From Nitrospirales bacterium (lineage in GTDB: Bacteria; Nitrospirota; Nitrospiria; Nitrospirales; UBA8639), in contig BQIV01000001.1 of assembly GCA_021604005.1 (NCBI GenBank), positions 1 to 64,000 of the forward strand: a stretch of 64,000 nt of DNA, written 5' to 3'. This document shows, piece by piece, positions 17,874 through 25,957 of the stretch. The stretch's first letter is position 1, and every line of letters begins with the position of its first letter. The notes beneath the pieces are model-generated. The model was not told the DNA's origin. It ran no database searches and saw only the letters and a list, made by a program, of their open reading frames with translations. The position numbers and the translations under genes are program-made.

Positions 17874-18617
17874 TTATGGGGAGAGGACATGTTTCAATAA
17901 ACTTTCGACATAGGTATTCGAGGGATGAGTCATGAGTTCGTCGGGCGACCCAATTTGCATGATACGGCCTTGTCGCAATACGGTGATTCGATCCCCTAAG
18001 CGAAAAGCTTCACGAAGGTCGTGCGTGACAAGAACCATGGTTTTGTTGAGCCGTTGTTTGAGATCCAAAAATTGGTTCTGTATGTCGATTCGTGTGAGTG
18101 CATCCAGTGCCCCAAACGGTTCATCCAACAGCACGATGTCCGGGTTGCCGGCTAAGGCTCTCGCGACGGCGACGCGTTGTCGCTGGCCTCCAGACAATTC
18201 TATGGGATAGCGATGTCGGTATGCTTCAGCGTCAAGGCTCACGAGATCGAGCATGGTTGTGACCTGAGTGTCGCATTGCACTGGAGACCAGCCCAGCAGT
18301 GTCGGAACGAGGCTCACGTTTTGTGCAACGGTCCAATGTGGGAGCAGTCCTCCATCTTGCTGGACGTATCCAAGCCGTCGTCGAAGTTCAATAGGATTTT
18401 TATCATGTGCGGGTGTATCGTGAATGTGAATTTCACCGGATGTCGGGACATCGAGCCGGTTGAGAAGTCGTAAGAGCGTGGTTTTCCCAGATCCGCTTTC
18501 ACCGATCAAGGCCATGGTTTCCCCGGCACGCACATGCCAATTGATGTCCTCCAATGCAAAGGTGCCATTCGTAAACTGCTTGGTGACATGGCGGGCTTCA
18601 AGTGCGATGCTAGGCAT
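17874..18617 (-). CDS. ABC transporter ATPase, OpuCA/EgtV type
   Basis: About 247 residues from ATG 18,617. Walker A GESGSGKTTLL, Q-loop YVQQDGGLLPHWTV, signature LSGGQRQRV, Walker B VLLDEPFGALD and the H-loop VTHD are all intact. It energises the fused permease that follows 15 bases downstream. The usual C-terminal CBS domains of OpuAA/OpuCA are absent, as in shorter members such as EgtV. Upstream in-frame ATGs at 18,671 and 18,749 exist; none has a clear ribosome-binding site, and the ABC domain begins just after 18,617. Confidence 0.88.
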   Translation of the reverse strand: MPSIALEARHVTKQFTNGTFALEDINWHVRAGETMALIGESGSGKTTLLRLLNRLDVPTSGEIHIHDTPAHDKNPIELRRRLGYVQQDGGLLPHWTVAQNVSLVPTLLGWSPVQCDTQVTTMLDLVSLDAEAYRHRYPIELSGGQRQRVAVARALAGNPDIVLLDEPFGALDALTRIDIQNQFLDLKQRLNKTMVLVTHDLREAFRLGDRITVLRQGRIMQIGSPDELMTHPSNTYVESLLKHVLSP

Positions 18618-18865
18618 GGGTGAAGTTATGACGGGCCATATTGTGGGCGGCACATAAGAAATGTGGGTCATGATTGTGATAATTGTGCCGATGCTGTTCC
18701 CGATCAGAATACCAAGGACGGTGTTGTGTGGCCAGGGATTGTCACACATATGGATTGCTGAAAAGAATATCTTTGCAAATTATTGTCACGTTCGTGTGCG
18801 CTTTGCTACCCTCGTAGCGATGGCATCTTTGGATTGTTATCATAAAATGGTGAGTGTATTTGTCT

Positions 18866-18887
18866 AACCCCTTTTGAGGGGTTTTTT
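18866..18887 (+). terminator. Short hairpin with T tract upstream of egtB
   Basis: AACCCC / GGGGTT stem with a 6-base loop and TTTTTT directly after it, 47 bases before the egtB start. No plus-strand gene precedes it, so it may be a leader attenuator or an insulating terminator for antisense transcripts. Confidence 0.5.
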
Positions 18888-18933
18888 ATTGACGGCTTTC
18901 TACGTGAGTGTTGTCTGTGTGAAGGAGGAACAT

Positions 18934-20160
18934 ATGATCTCTTCAGCTGTACTCCCTGAGGCGTTGCATCACGTTCGTTCGCATATGGATGAGATGTTTG
19001 CACTTATTCATCCTGGCTCGTTTTATGAACGCGGGATTCCTGAACGGCATCGGCTCATTTTTTACCTCGGACATGTTGAGGCCTTTGACTGGAATCAAAT
19101 TGCTCGATGGACGTTAGGCAAGGCATCCTTTCATGAAGAGTTTGATCAACTATTTGAAGCTGGCATCGATCCAGCCTTCGGGACGTTGCCGTGTGATCAA
19201 CCGTCTGACTGGCCGGTCATTGATGACGTGTTGGCGTATAATCGACGAGTGCGAAAAGAAATCGATTGCAGTATTGATGACGCTCCCACCGATATGCTGC
19301 ATATTGCTATAGAGCATCGATGGATGCATGTTGAAACCACCGCCTTCATTGTCCATCATCTTCCCCAGGCCGCGAAACTCGTTCCCCAGCTCGCCGTGTC
19401 TCCCGTGTCTCCCGTGTCTCCACCTCCCGTCCATGAGATGATTGAAATTCCGGAAGGCACTGCGACGCTTGGATGTCATTCTTCCGATCAATTTGGATGG
19501 GATAATGAGTTTGATGGGTTTGAGGCGATCGTTCCCGAATTCTCTATCAGTAAATACAAAGTAACAAACCTCCAGTATCTTCAATTTGTTCATGACGGAG
19601 CGGTTCCTCCACCGTTTTGGGTACAACGCGGAGATGCGTGGTTTCTTCGCACCATGTTTGGAGAATGTCCGCTTCCCCATGACTGGCCCGTGTATGTTTC
19701 CCAACGAGAGGCGCAAGCCTATGCGTTGTGGGCAGGTATGGCCTTACCCACGGAAGCGCAATTTCATCGTGCGGCATACGGAACGATGGATGGTGAGGAG
19801 CGAATGTATCCTTGGGGCAACGAAGCACCACAAGGGTTTCATGGCAATTTTGGCCTAAAACGTTGGGACCCTGTTTCCGTCACGGCGCATCCAGTAGGAG
19901 AAAGTGATTTTGGCGTGGCTCAACTCGTTGGCAATGGATGGGAATGGACTTCCACGCTGTTTCACCCGTTTGAAGGGTTTACCCCGCATGACACCTATCC
20001 TGGGTATTCGGCCAGATTTTTTGATCAGGATCACTATGTCGTCAAAGGGGCTGGTCCTCAAACCGCCACCTGTCTACTCCGTCGATCGTTTAGAAATTGG
20101 TTTCGCCCGAATTATCCCTATGCGCATGTTGGATTCCGGTGCGTTCGAAATGCCTCCTGA
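18934..20160 (+). CDS. egtB: Ergothioneine biosynthesis protein EgtB (sulfoxide synthase)
   Basis: 408 residues. The N-terminal DinB-like helical domain holds the iron ligands: H47 (YLGHVEAF) and the HxxxHxE motif H128/H132/E134 (EHRWMHVET). The C-terminal formylglycine-generating-enzyme-like domain (about 165-408) has MIEIPEGTATLG, YPWGNE and GFRCVRN. EgtB couples hercynine to a thiol with O2. No egtA or egtC is present here, which suggests cysteine rather than gamma-glutamylcysteine as thiol donor (inference). The ATG at 18,934 with GGAGGA is clearly the start; the longer frame would begin inside a terminator-like hairpin. Confidence 0.9.
   Translation: MISSAVLPEALHHVRSHMDEMFALIHPGSFYERGIPERHRLIFYLGHVEAFDWNQIARWTLGKASFHEEFDQLFEAGIDPAFGTLPCDQPSDWPVIDDVLAYNRRVRKEIDCSIDDAPTDMLHIAIEHRWMHVETTAFIVHHLPQAAKLVPQLAVSPVSPVSPPPVHEMIEIPEGTATLGCHSSDQFGWDNEFDGFEAIVPEFSISKYKVTNLQYLQFVHDGAVPPPFWVQRGDAWFLRTMFGECPLPHDWPVYVSQREAQAYALWAGMALPTEAQFHRAAYGTMDGEERMYPWGNEAPQGFHGNFGLKRWDPVSVTAHPVGESDFGVAQLVGNGWEWTSTLFHPFEGFTPHDTYPGYSARFFDQDHYVVKGAGPQTATCLLRRSFRNWFRPNYPYAHVGFRCVRNAS
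19396..19422 (+). repeat. Three tandem 9-base repeats in the EgtB linker
   Basis: GTGTCTCCC occurs twice and GTGTCTCCA once in a row, coding Val-Ser-Pro repeats between the DinB-like and FGE-like domains. Slippage would change linker length in frame. Confidence 0.85.
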
Positions 20161-20224
20161 TTCAGGCGTGATGGGGATACTCGTCATTCCGTTCTGTCTA
20201 TGCATCTGAAGTACGTGGTCCATC

Positions 20225-22624
20225 ATGAATGATGGTCGCTCGGGTTGGCGTACGTGTGGGTGGGTGTCTGATTTGACATCTGTCTGGCAGGACACGACGC
20301 TGATTGTGTTGACTGCACAAATTGCCGCTATCTACGCGGCTATTCTTATTCCCTTCAAAGTTGGTATTCCTATTATTCCAGGATTTGTCGAGCTACGACC
20401 TGCGAATGCTATTCCACTCGTTGCCTCCCTTCTGTTTGGTCCTGCGGCAGCCTGGGGGGCAGGAATTGGCAATCTGATCGGCGACTGCTTTGGAACATTG
20501 GGGCCAGCCAGTCTTTTCGGATTCTTGGGGAATTTTTTTCTTGGCTGGGTTCCCTATCTCATGTGGGGAAACCTTGGCCCGCTTTCGTCGGGAAAACCTC
20601 CGTATTGGCAATCGTGGACGCAAGGTTTCGAATTGACGACGATTTCTGTGGTCTCATCTGCTGTGTGTGCGGTGACGATTGCTTGGGGCGTTGAACTGTT
20701 GGGCTTGCTTCCGTTCATGGTCCTTGCTCCTGCCATTTTTTTGAATAATGTTGTTATGGGATTGTTGCTCGGACCACCGTTGCTCGCGTTTTTGTATCCT
20801 CGGGTGAAGCGATGGGGGCTGTACTATCGAGATTTGTCCGATGCGCGAATACAACGAGAAGCCTCACCTGTTGTTCAAGTCGATTCTGAGCTTCTCGCCA
20901 AATCGCGTCGAAAGGCGATTCGGGATGAGTTCATGGTCAAGCTGGAGGATGTGACGTTTCGCTATCGTTCTGCCGACTCTCCTGCGTTACATCGCCTTTC
21001 GTTACAGATTCGAGCGGGAGAATGGATTGTCATTATGGGGCCACGGGATTCGGGAAAATCAACGTTGTGTCATTGTCTGAATGGACTTATCCCCCGCTTC
21101 GCCCCTGGCGTATTTTCTGGAGTCTTGTCGGTTGGTGAACAATGGGATGGAGTGCCGAGGCAATCCGAGTCTGTCGGGCTTGTTTTTCAGGATTTTGATA
21201 CGCAATTAATCGCAACAAATGTCGAGCAGGAAATTACCCATCCCCTTGAATATCTGGACCCACCTCTCTCAAGTGAAGAGGTGCGGAGGCGTAGAGAGTC
21301 GGTTTTGCATCAGGTTGGACTCGAGGGGCTTGCTTCCCGCGATCCCTTGACGTTGTCGGGCGGGCAACGTCAACGATTGGTCCTGGCTTCGGTCCTGGTG
21401 TGCCAGCCCAGGCTGTTGGTGTTGGATCAGCCGATGACGGACCTTGATCCTGATGCACGGCTTAGTTTGCAAAACTTGTGCGTCACGTTACGACAACAAG
21501 GCATGACAATTATTCTTGTGGAGCATGAGCCTTCGGAGGTGTTGCTGGCAGATCGTCTCTACGTGCTGGATCACGGCGAAATATGTTGGGAAGGAACTCC
21601 GCAAGCCTTGTTTCAATCGCCAGGCCTCCCCAAACAGTTTGGTCTTGCGTCGTCTCTACTCGCAGACTGTTTTGTTGATCTCGGCTTGTCAACGTTACCG
21701 ATAACGGTGGAAGAGGCATGGCGTGTGACAGATGAACGTGGGATTGTTCTTGATCCGGGAAACGATATGGCGATACGGGAGAACGGCATGGCCGAAGAAG
21801 GCGGGCAGTGCAATGGATCTTGCTCATCGATTCAATTTCAGAGTGTATCCTTTGAGTATGTCTCCGGTGTTCCGGTGCTCAAGGATGTGTCGCTGTCAAT
21901 TGCGCAAGGAGAATTTGTGGCCGTGTTGGGAAAAAATGGATCGGGAAAAAGTACGTTAGGAAAACTGGTGAGTGGGCTTCTGCTCCCATCTGACGGTTCT
22001 GTTCTGGTGAGGGACCAGAATACGACGGTTACGCCGATGACGGAATTGTCGCGTATGGTTGGGTATGTGTTTCAAAACCCTGACCATCAAATTTTTGCGG
22101 AAACCGTGTGGGATGAAGTGGGGTTCGGTATACAAAACCTTGGTGTGCCCGACGATGAATGTGAGCAACGTATTGTCGAGTCATTGCGGTCTGTCGGATT
22201 AGATGTCGGGCGGTATCGATTCGAAGATCCGTTTTCGTTGACCAAAGGTGAACGTCAGCGTGTGGCCGTCGCGTCGATTCTGGCCACGAAACCGGATATT
22301 CTCATTTTTGATGAACCGACCACAGGACTCGATGCACGAGAAACGGATCGAATGATGACGATGATTTGTGATTTGCATCGGCAGGGACATACGATTGTGA
22401 TGATTACCCATACGATTCACCTTGTAGCGGAATATGCGGCTCGCTGTGTACTCATGCACGATGGTACGGTCTTGGCTGATGCCTTCACACGGGTGATTTT
22501 TTCAGATCCTGCCCTCATGCGGGCTGCTGCGCTGAACGTTCCGGACCTCACGAGGTTTAGTCAACGTTGGGGGCATACATTGTTGACGGTTAACGAAGTG
22601 AAAGCGGCTTTGAGACTGCCATGA
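20225..22624 (+). CDS. ECF-type transporter: S component fused to two ATPase domains
   Basis: 799 residues in three parts. About 15-200 is an integral-membrane S component (IPIIPGFVELRPANAIPLVASLLFG and further helices). ATPase 1 covers about 238-475: Walker A GPRDSGKST at 272, LSGGQ at 377, Walker B LVLDQP at 401-402. ATPase 2 covers about 540-780: Walker A GKNGSGKST at 569, LTKGE at 672, Walker B IFDEP at 696-697. ATPase 1 lacks the catalytic Glu and ATPase 2 has a degenerate signature, so only one composite ATP site should be fully active. It probably imports a vitamin or other small molecule; ligand unknown. It overlaps the T-component gene by 4 bases. Confidence 0.88.
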   Translation: MNDGRSGWRTCGWVSDLTSVWQDTTLIVLTAQIAAIYAAILIPFKVGIPIIPGFVELRPANAIPLVASLLFGPAAAWGAGIGNLIGDCFGTLGPASLFGFLGNFFLGWVPYLMWGNLGPLSSGKPPYWQSWTQGFELTTISVVSSAVCAVTIAWGVELLGLLPFMVLAPAIFLNNVVMGLLLGPPLLAFLYPRVKRWGLYYRDLSDARIQREASPVVQVDSELLAKSRRKAIRDEFMVKLEDVTFRYRSADSPALHRLSLQIRAGEWIVIMGPRDSGKSTLCHCLNGLIPRFAPGVFSGVLSVGEQWDGVPRQSESVGLVFQDFDTQLIATNVEQEITHPLEYLDPPLSSEEVRRRRESVLHQVGLEGLASRDPLTLSGGQRQRLVLASVLVCQPRLLVLDQPMTDLDPDARLSLQNLCVTLRQQGMTIILVEHEPSEVLLADRLYVLDHGEICWEGTPQALFQSPGLPKQFGLASSLLADCFVDLGLSTLPITVEEAWRVTDERGIVLDPGNDMAIRENGMAEEGGQCNGSCSSIQFQSVSFEYVSGVPVLKDVSLSIAQGEFVAVLGKNGSGKSTLGKLVSGLLLPSDGSVLVRDQNTTVTPMTELSRMVGYVFQNPDHQIFAETVWDEVGFGIQNLGVPDDECEQRIVESLRSVGLDVGRYRFEDPFSLTKGERQRVAVASILATKPDILIFDEPTTGLDARETDRMMTMICDLHRQGHTIVMITHTIHLVAEYAARCVLMHDGTVLADAFTRVIFSDPALMRAAALNVPDLTRFSQRWGHTLLTVNEVKAALRLP

Positions 22625-23394
22625 CAATTTCTCTCTATCTCGATCATGATACATGGATGCATCGGTTGGATGCCCGTACGAAAATCCTGTCTGTGTTGGC
22701 GTTGTGTATTCTCGCATTGTTGTATAGCCATCCATTCTATCTTGCAGCAGTTTGGGGTTTGGTTTTTCTTGGTGTGGTCAGCGCTAAAGCCTTGGCCAAT
22801 ATGAAGAAAATTTCCATACTTCTCGTATTGTTATTTTTGTATAGTGCCATACTCTGGCCATTTTTTGTTGAAGGACACACCCATATCTTTCAATGGGGCT
22901 CCATACTGATCACGTCTGAAGGATTGACGTTTGGTCTTGGTATGGGGTTGCGGCTGAATGTCATGGTGATGAGTGGGATATTGTTACTTTCGACAACAAG
23001 GTTGGAAGATTTTGCACGCAGTCTTCAACGATTCGGCATTCCCCCATCAATGGGATTTGCCGTGACGCTTGCGTTTCGTTGGGTTCCGACGTTGCTCGGT
23101 TCGATCAGCATGATTGTTCAAGCCCAACGGTCTCGAGGGTTAGACCTCTCTGTAGGATCCTTCGTAGACAAGATTCGTGGGTATGCGCCATTGGTTGTTC
23201 CCCTCATTGGTCATACGATACGACAGACTATGCTATTGGCTATGGCTCTTGAGTCTAAAGGGTTCAGGCCGAGCCGTCGTCGTCATTCATACTCCCAATC
23301 ACACATGACAGGCCTCGATTACGGTGTGTTGTTCGTTGCCGTTGTCTGTGTTGGGGTGAGTTGGCGATTGCGAGTCATGGGGTATGGCGTTTGA
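22621..23394 (+). CDS. ECF transporter transmembrane T component
   Basis: 257 residues with several membrane helices (LSVLALCILALLYSHPFYLA, ILLVLLFLYSAILWPFF and others). The conserved EcfT signatures are the LDARTKIL start and the coupling-helix motif QAQRSRGLD near residue 160; the second, usually an Ala-Arg-Gly motif, reads ALESKGFRPS. It connects the fused S-A-A protein upstream, with whose stop codon its ATG overlaps (ATGA), indicating translational coupling. Together the two genes make a complete importer. Confidence 0.88.
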   Translation: MTISLYLDHDTWMHRLDARTKILSVLALCILALLYSHPFYLAAVWGLVFLGVVSAKALANMKKISILLVLLFLYSAILWPFFVEGHTHIFQWGSILITSEGLTFGLGMGLRLNVMVMSGILLLSTTRLEDFARSLQRFGIPPSMGFAVTLAFRWVPTLLGSISMIVQAQRSRGLDLSVGSFVDKIRGYAPLVVPLIGHTIRQTMLLAMALESKGFRPSRRRHSYSQSHMTGLDYGVLFVAVVCVGVSWRLRVMGYGV

Positions 23395-23445
23395 TCCGCG
23401 CTATCATCAGTGCAGGGTGGTCAAAGCCGATTCACAAAAAAACAA

Positions 23446-23473
23446 CGCCCTTTCCATGTTCATGGAAAGGGCG
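23446..23473 (-). terminator. Strong terminator for the PEP-CTERM gene
   Basis: 13-bp perfect stem (CGCCCTTTCCATG and its complement) with a TT loop. On the minus strand it is followed by TTGTTTTTTTG. It also sits 50 bases after the T-component gene and may act from both sides. Confidence 0.9.
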
Positions 23474-23500
23474 TGAATCTCTAGACTTCCAACGTCTTGG

Positions 23501-24073
23501 TTACGGTTTGGCCGATGGTCTATTTCGTAAACGCCAGGCGGCTAATCCCATCATTCCTGACCCTAATAAGATGACTGTGGATGGTTCTGGGTTTTGCACC
23601 AAATTCGCCCCGGCCTCAGTATTTGAAAAAGAAAAGATAAGGTCATTATAGTCACGATCGCCACCGCCGAGCAGGTCTTCAAAGCTGACTAATGTTTCAC
23701 CTTCTCCAAAAGAGTCATCGATGAACGCATGGGCGATCCCATCGATGTTATTGGCTGCCGCACCGGAGAAAAAAGTATGGCCGGTGTTGTGGACCTCTAG
23801 ACGAAAGTTTAGTTCCGTACCTGCACTAAAGTTTCCCAAGTTAAAGGTCGAGCCTGCAGCTTGGTTAGATGTAAATATTCGTGTATTGCCGAGATACAGA
23901 GAACTTGTATACCCGGCATTACTTCCCTGAAACGTTGCGGTGACATTCCCGTCATGTTGGACAATGATATTGCCTCCCAAGACCGAAGTAGCCATGGATG
24001 TCGCAGGGAATAAAAAGATGCCACATCCGATGAGTGTGAGAGTGAACCCTTTGAGATGTGTAAAGAGTTTCAT
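23501..24073 (-). CDS. PEP-CTERM sorting-signal protein with DUF4114 domain (paralogue 1)
   Basis: 190 residues. Signal peptide (FTLTLIGCGIFLFPATSMA); the middle contains a DUF4114-like segment (LVSFEDLLGGGDRDYNDLIFSF, about 130-150). The C-terminal PEP-CTERM signal is NPEPSTVILLGSGMMGLAAWRLRNR: Pro-Glu-Pro, hydrophobic stretch, basic tail. Such proteins are processed by an exosortase and end up in extracellular matrix or on the surface. No exosortase gene is in the window. Start ATG 24,073 has GGAGG upstream. It is a close paralogue of the gene at 24,551. Confidence 0.88.
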   Translation of the reverse strand: MKLFTHLKGFTLTLIGCGIFLFPATSMATSVLGGNIIVQHDGNVTATFQGSNAGYTSSLYLGNTRIFTSNQAAGSTFNLGNFSAGTELNFRLEVHNTGHTFFSGAAANNIDGIAHAFIDDSFGEGETLVSFEDLLGGGDRDYNDLIFSFSNTEAGANLVQNPEPSTVILLGSGMMGLAAWRLRNRPSAKP

Positions 24074-24550
24074 GTTTGCGATCCTCCATTGATAACACAT
24101 GATGAATGTTCCGGCTTACTCTCGCTAACCAAAAAAAACAGTAATATGGGTGATGTCGTCATTTGAGTAAGGGGTTGTTATTGTGTCGATAAGAGTAGCA
24201 ATTTTAAAGCCATAGTCTGGGGCTTAGGATAGTCATATGCAGTTATATGTTGCTGATAGGTTTTGGTTCTTGTTGTTAAGCGCTCGTGAACTATTTCGGC
24301 CCATACTGATGAATTAAAGGTATGCATGAAATGTGATAACTGGGAAAAAAGCTGACAGGTGCTTGTCAAGAAATATGGTCGAAATGGCAGGAATGAGCGG
24401 ATATATACTGGAACCACGATCAACGGCATTGAATATCGAGAGGTGTATGAGAAAAGATCTTGACGTGTTGTAGCCGGGGAAAACTCCCCGCTCATTTCGT
24501 CGCGTTGAAATGAGCGGGAGTTGCGAAATTCGCATGCACCTGTTACGAAA
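24074..24550. other. Intergenic between the two PEP-CTERM genes
   Basis: About 480 AT-rich bases with the promoter of paralogue 1 and the 3' hairpin of paralogue 2 (24,487-24,518). A 105-codon open frame at 24,178-24,495 lacks a ribosome-binding site and is probably not a gene. Confidence 0.4.
24487..24518 (-). terminator. Hairpin after PEP-CTERM paralogue 2
   Basis: 12-bp perfect stem CCCGCTCATTTC / GAAATGAGCGGG with 8-base loop. On the minus strand it is followed by GAGTTTTCC, a weak T tract. Confidence 0.65.
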
Positions 24551-25135
24551 TTATTGTATGCGGAGTTGGGCTTTTCTCCACCGCCACGCGGCTAATCCGA
24601 TAATGCCTGATCCAAACAGCAACACCGTAGCTGGTTCGGGATTTTGTACAAGGCCGTTGGTTGTTTCCAGTTCCGTGTTGGTGTTGGAGAACGAGAATAT
24701 CAAGTCATTGTAGTCCCGATCGCCTCCACCAAGCAGATCTTCAAAGCTGACAAGTGTTTCACCCTGCCCGAAGGCATCACTCACGATGGCATGTGCCAGG
24801 CCATCGGCATTGTTGGTCCCACTTCCCGTATAAAAAGTTTGGCCGGTATTATGAACTTCGAGCCGAAATTGGAGTTGAGTGCCGGCGGTAAAGTGTCCTA
24901 AGTCAAATGTGGAGCCGCTGGCTTGATTCGATGTAAAGATTTTCGTATCACCCAGATACAGCGAACTAATGTAGCCTGCATTGGATCCCTGAAATGTGGC
25001 CGTGACATTCCCATCCTGTTGCACCGCAAGCGATCCCCCCACTATTGACGTGGCGAGAGATGGTGTTGGTAGTAGACAAGAGAAACCGAAAAGCAAGACG
25101 AGTGTCGCTTTTGTAATATAGTGAGCAGTTCTCAT
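24551..25135 (-). CDS. PEP-CTERM sorting-signal protein with DUF4114 domain (paralogue 2)
   Basis: 194 residues, very similar to paralogue 1 over the whole mature region (VTATFQGSNAGYISSLYLG, FTSNQASGSTFDLG, SFEDLLGGGDRDYNDLIFSF). The C-terminal signal is NPEPATVLLFGSGIIGLAAWRWRK. The signal peptide is at the N-terminus (LVLLFGFSCLLPTPSLA). The Gly-Gly-Asp-rich loop resembles calcium-binding turns. The tandem arrangement on one strand points to a recent duplication. Likely secreted or surface-bound. Confidence 0.88.
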   Translation of the reverse strand: MRTAHYITKATLVLLFGFSCLLPTPSLATSIVGGSLAVQQDGNVTATFQGSNAGYISSLYLGDTKIFTSNQASGSTFDLGHFTAGTQLQFRLEVHNTGQTFYTGSGTNNADGLAHAIVSDAFGQGETLVSFEDLLGGGDRDYNDLIFSFSNTNTELETTNGLVQNPEPATVLLFGSGIIGLAAWRWRKAQLRIQ

Positions 25136-25957
25136 CGATTCTTCCTCCTCATTGTAATGTGTGTACCCTTTGCGTGGTAGGCTGAATAGCCTGCTATGTT
25201 CTCACTGTCATTCTTTGAAAACTCTTATTGATTCAACTGCTTACAGAAAAATTATTCGTAATGACTCTCTGTGTTCAACGGATGCTTACAAGAACTTTTT
25301 TGTGTTACTAGGTCACAATGCAATTCAGTAGAGGGGGAGTGATGAAGAATATCGATAGGTATGATTGCAGATGTTAATTTAGTAGAAGCAACGTTTATGC
25401 CACTTCATAGCTATTGAAAGAATTTACTCACAAGTGATTGATTATAATGAATATCTATGTATTATTCTGCTGTACAACAATGAGAACATACGAGAAGTGA
25501 ATTCGGAAATGACACAGAAAGTGAAAAAATAACCGACAAAATATGAACAATCTGAGTAAAAATATACAACAGCGGTAATTTCTAGAAGACGGTAATCCCT
25601 CTGCAAGGATTCCTGTTGAGTTTCAAAGACGGCGCAATTGCACACGTCGACAATCAGGAATGTCTTGGAACGGTATCCAATTTTTGGAAGTACGTCATAG
25701 CTAAAAAAGTTGACACTTCCATGAATGAGTTGTTTCATTCAAATTGTCCGGTATTCTTTCTATATACCTGTTTGTAGTCTTACTGTGCAGGAAAATGTGA
25801 CGAACTTAGCGAGGATAATGTCAACATGAGGAAGAGATGTCTGACAGGATGTCCTGCAGACAATTGACGATTCAGGCAATCGGCATTCAGCGGGGCGACA
25901 TGTAGATTTGGCCTAACTGATACAGCTAGAGGGTGCCAAGCGTGGATGTGAGAAGAT
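25136..25957. other. Long AT-rich intergenic stretch
   Basis: About 820 bases, markedly AT-rich compared with the neighbours. One 98-codon frame on the minus strand (25,442-25,738, starting MKQLIHGSVNFFSYDVLPK) is open but has no recognisable domain and no clear ribosome-binding site; it could be a gene remnant. I see no RNA gene or repeat. Confidence 0.4.

Noticed and set aside
18874-18933. Longer start for egtB at 18,874
   Set aside because: It would begin inside the terminator-like hairpin, while ATG 18,934 has a strong GGAGGA ribosome-binding site.
18934-20160. Selenoneine synthase SenA or ovothiol synthase OvoA instead of EgtB
   Set aside because: No senB/selD-like neighbours, no fused C-terminal methyltransferase, and egtD and egtE-like genes lie close by.
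24178-24495. 105-codon minus-strand open frame between the PEP-CTERM genes
   Set aside because: No ribosome-binding site, no recognisable domain, AT-rich intergenic composition.
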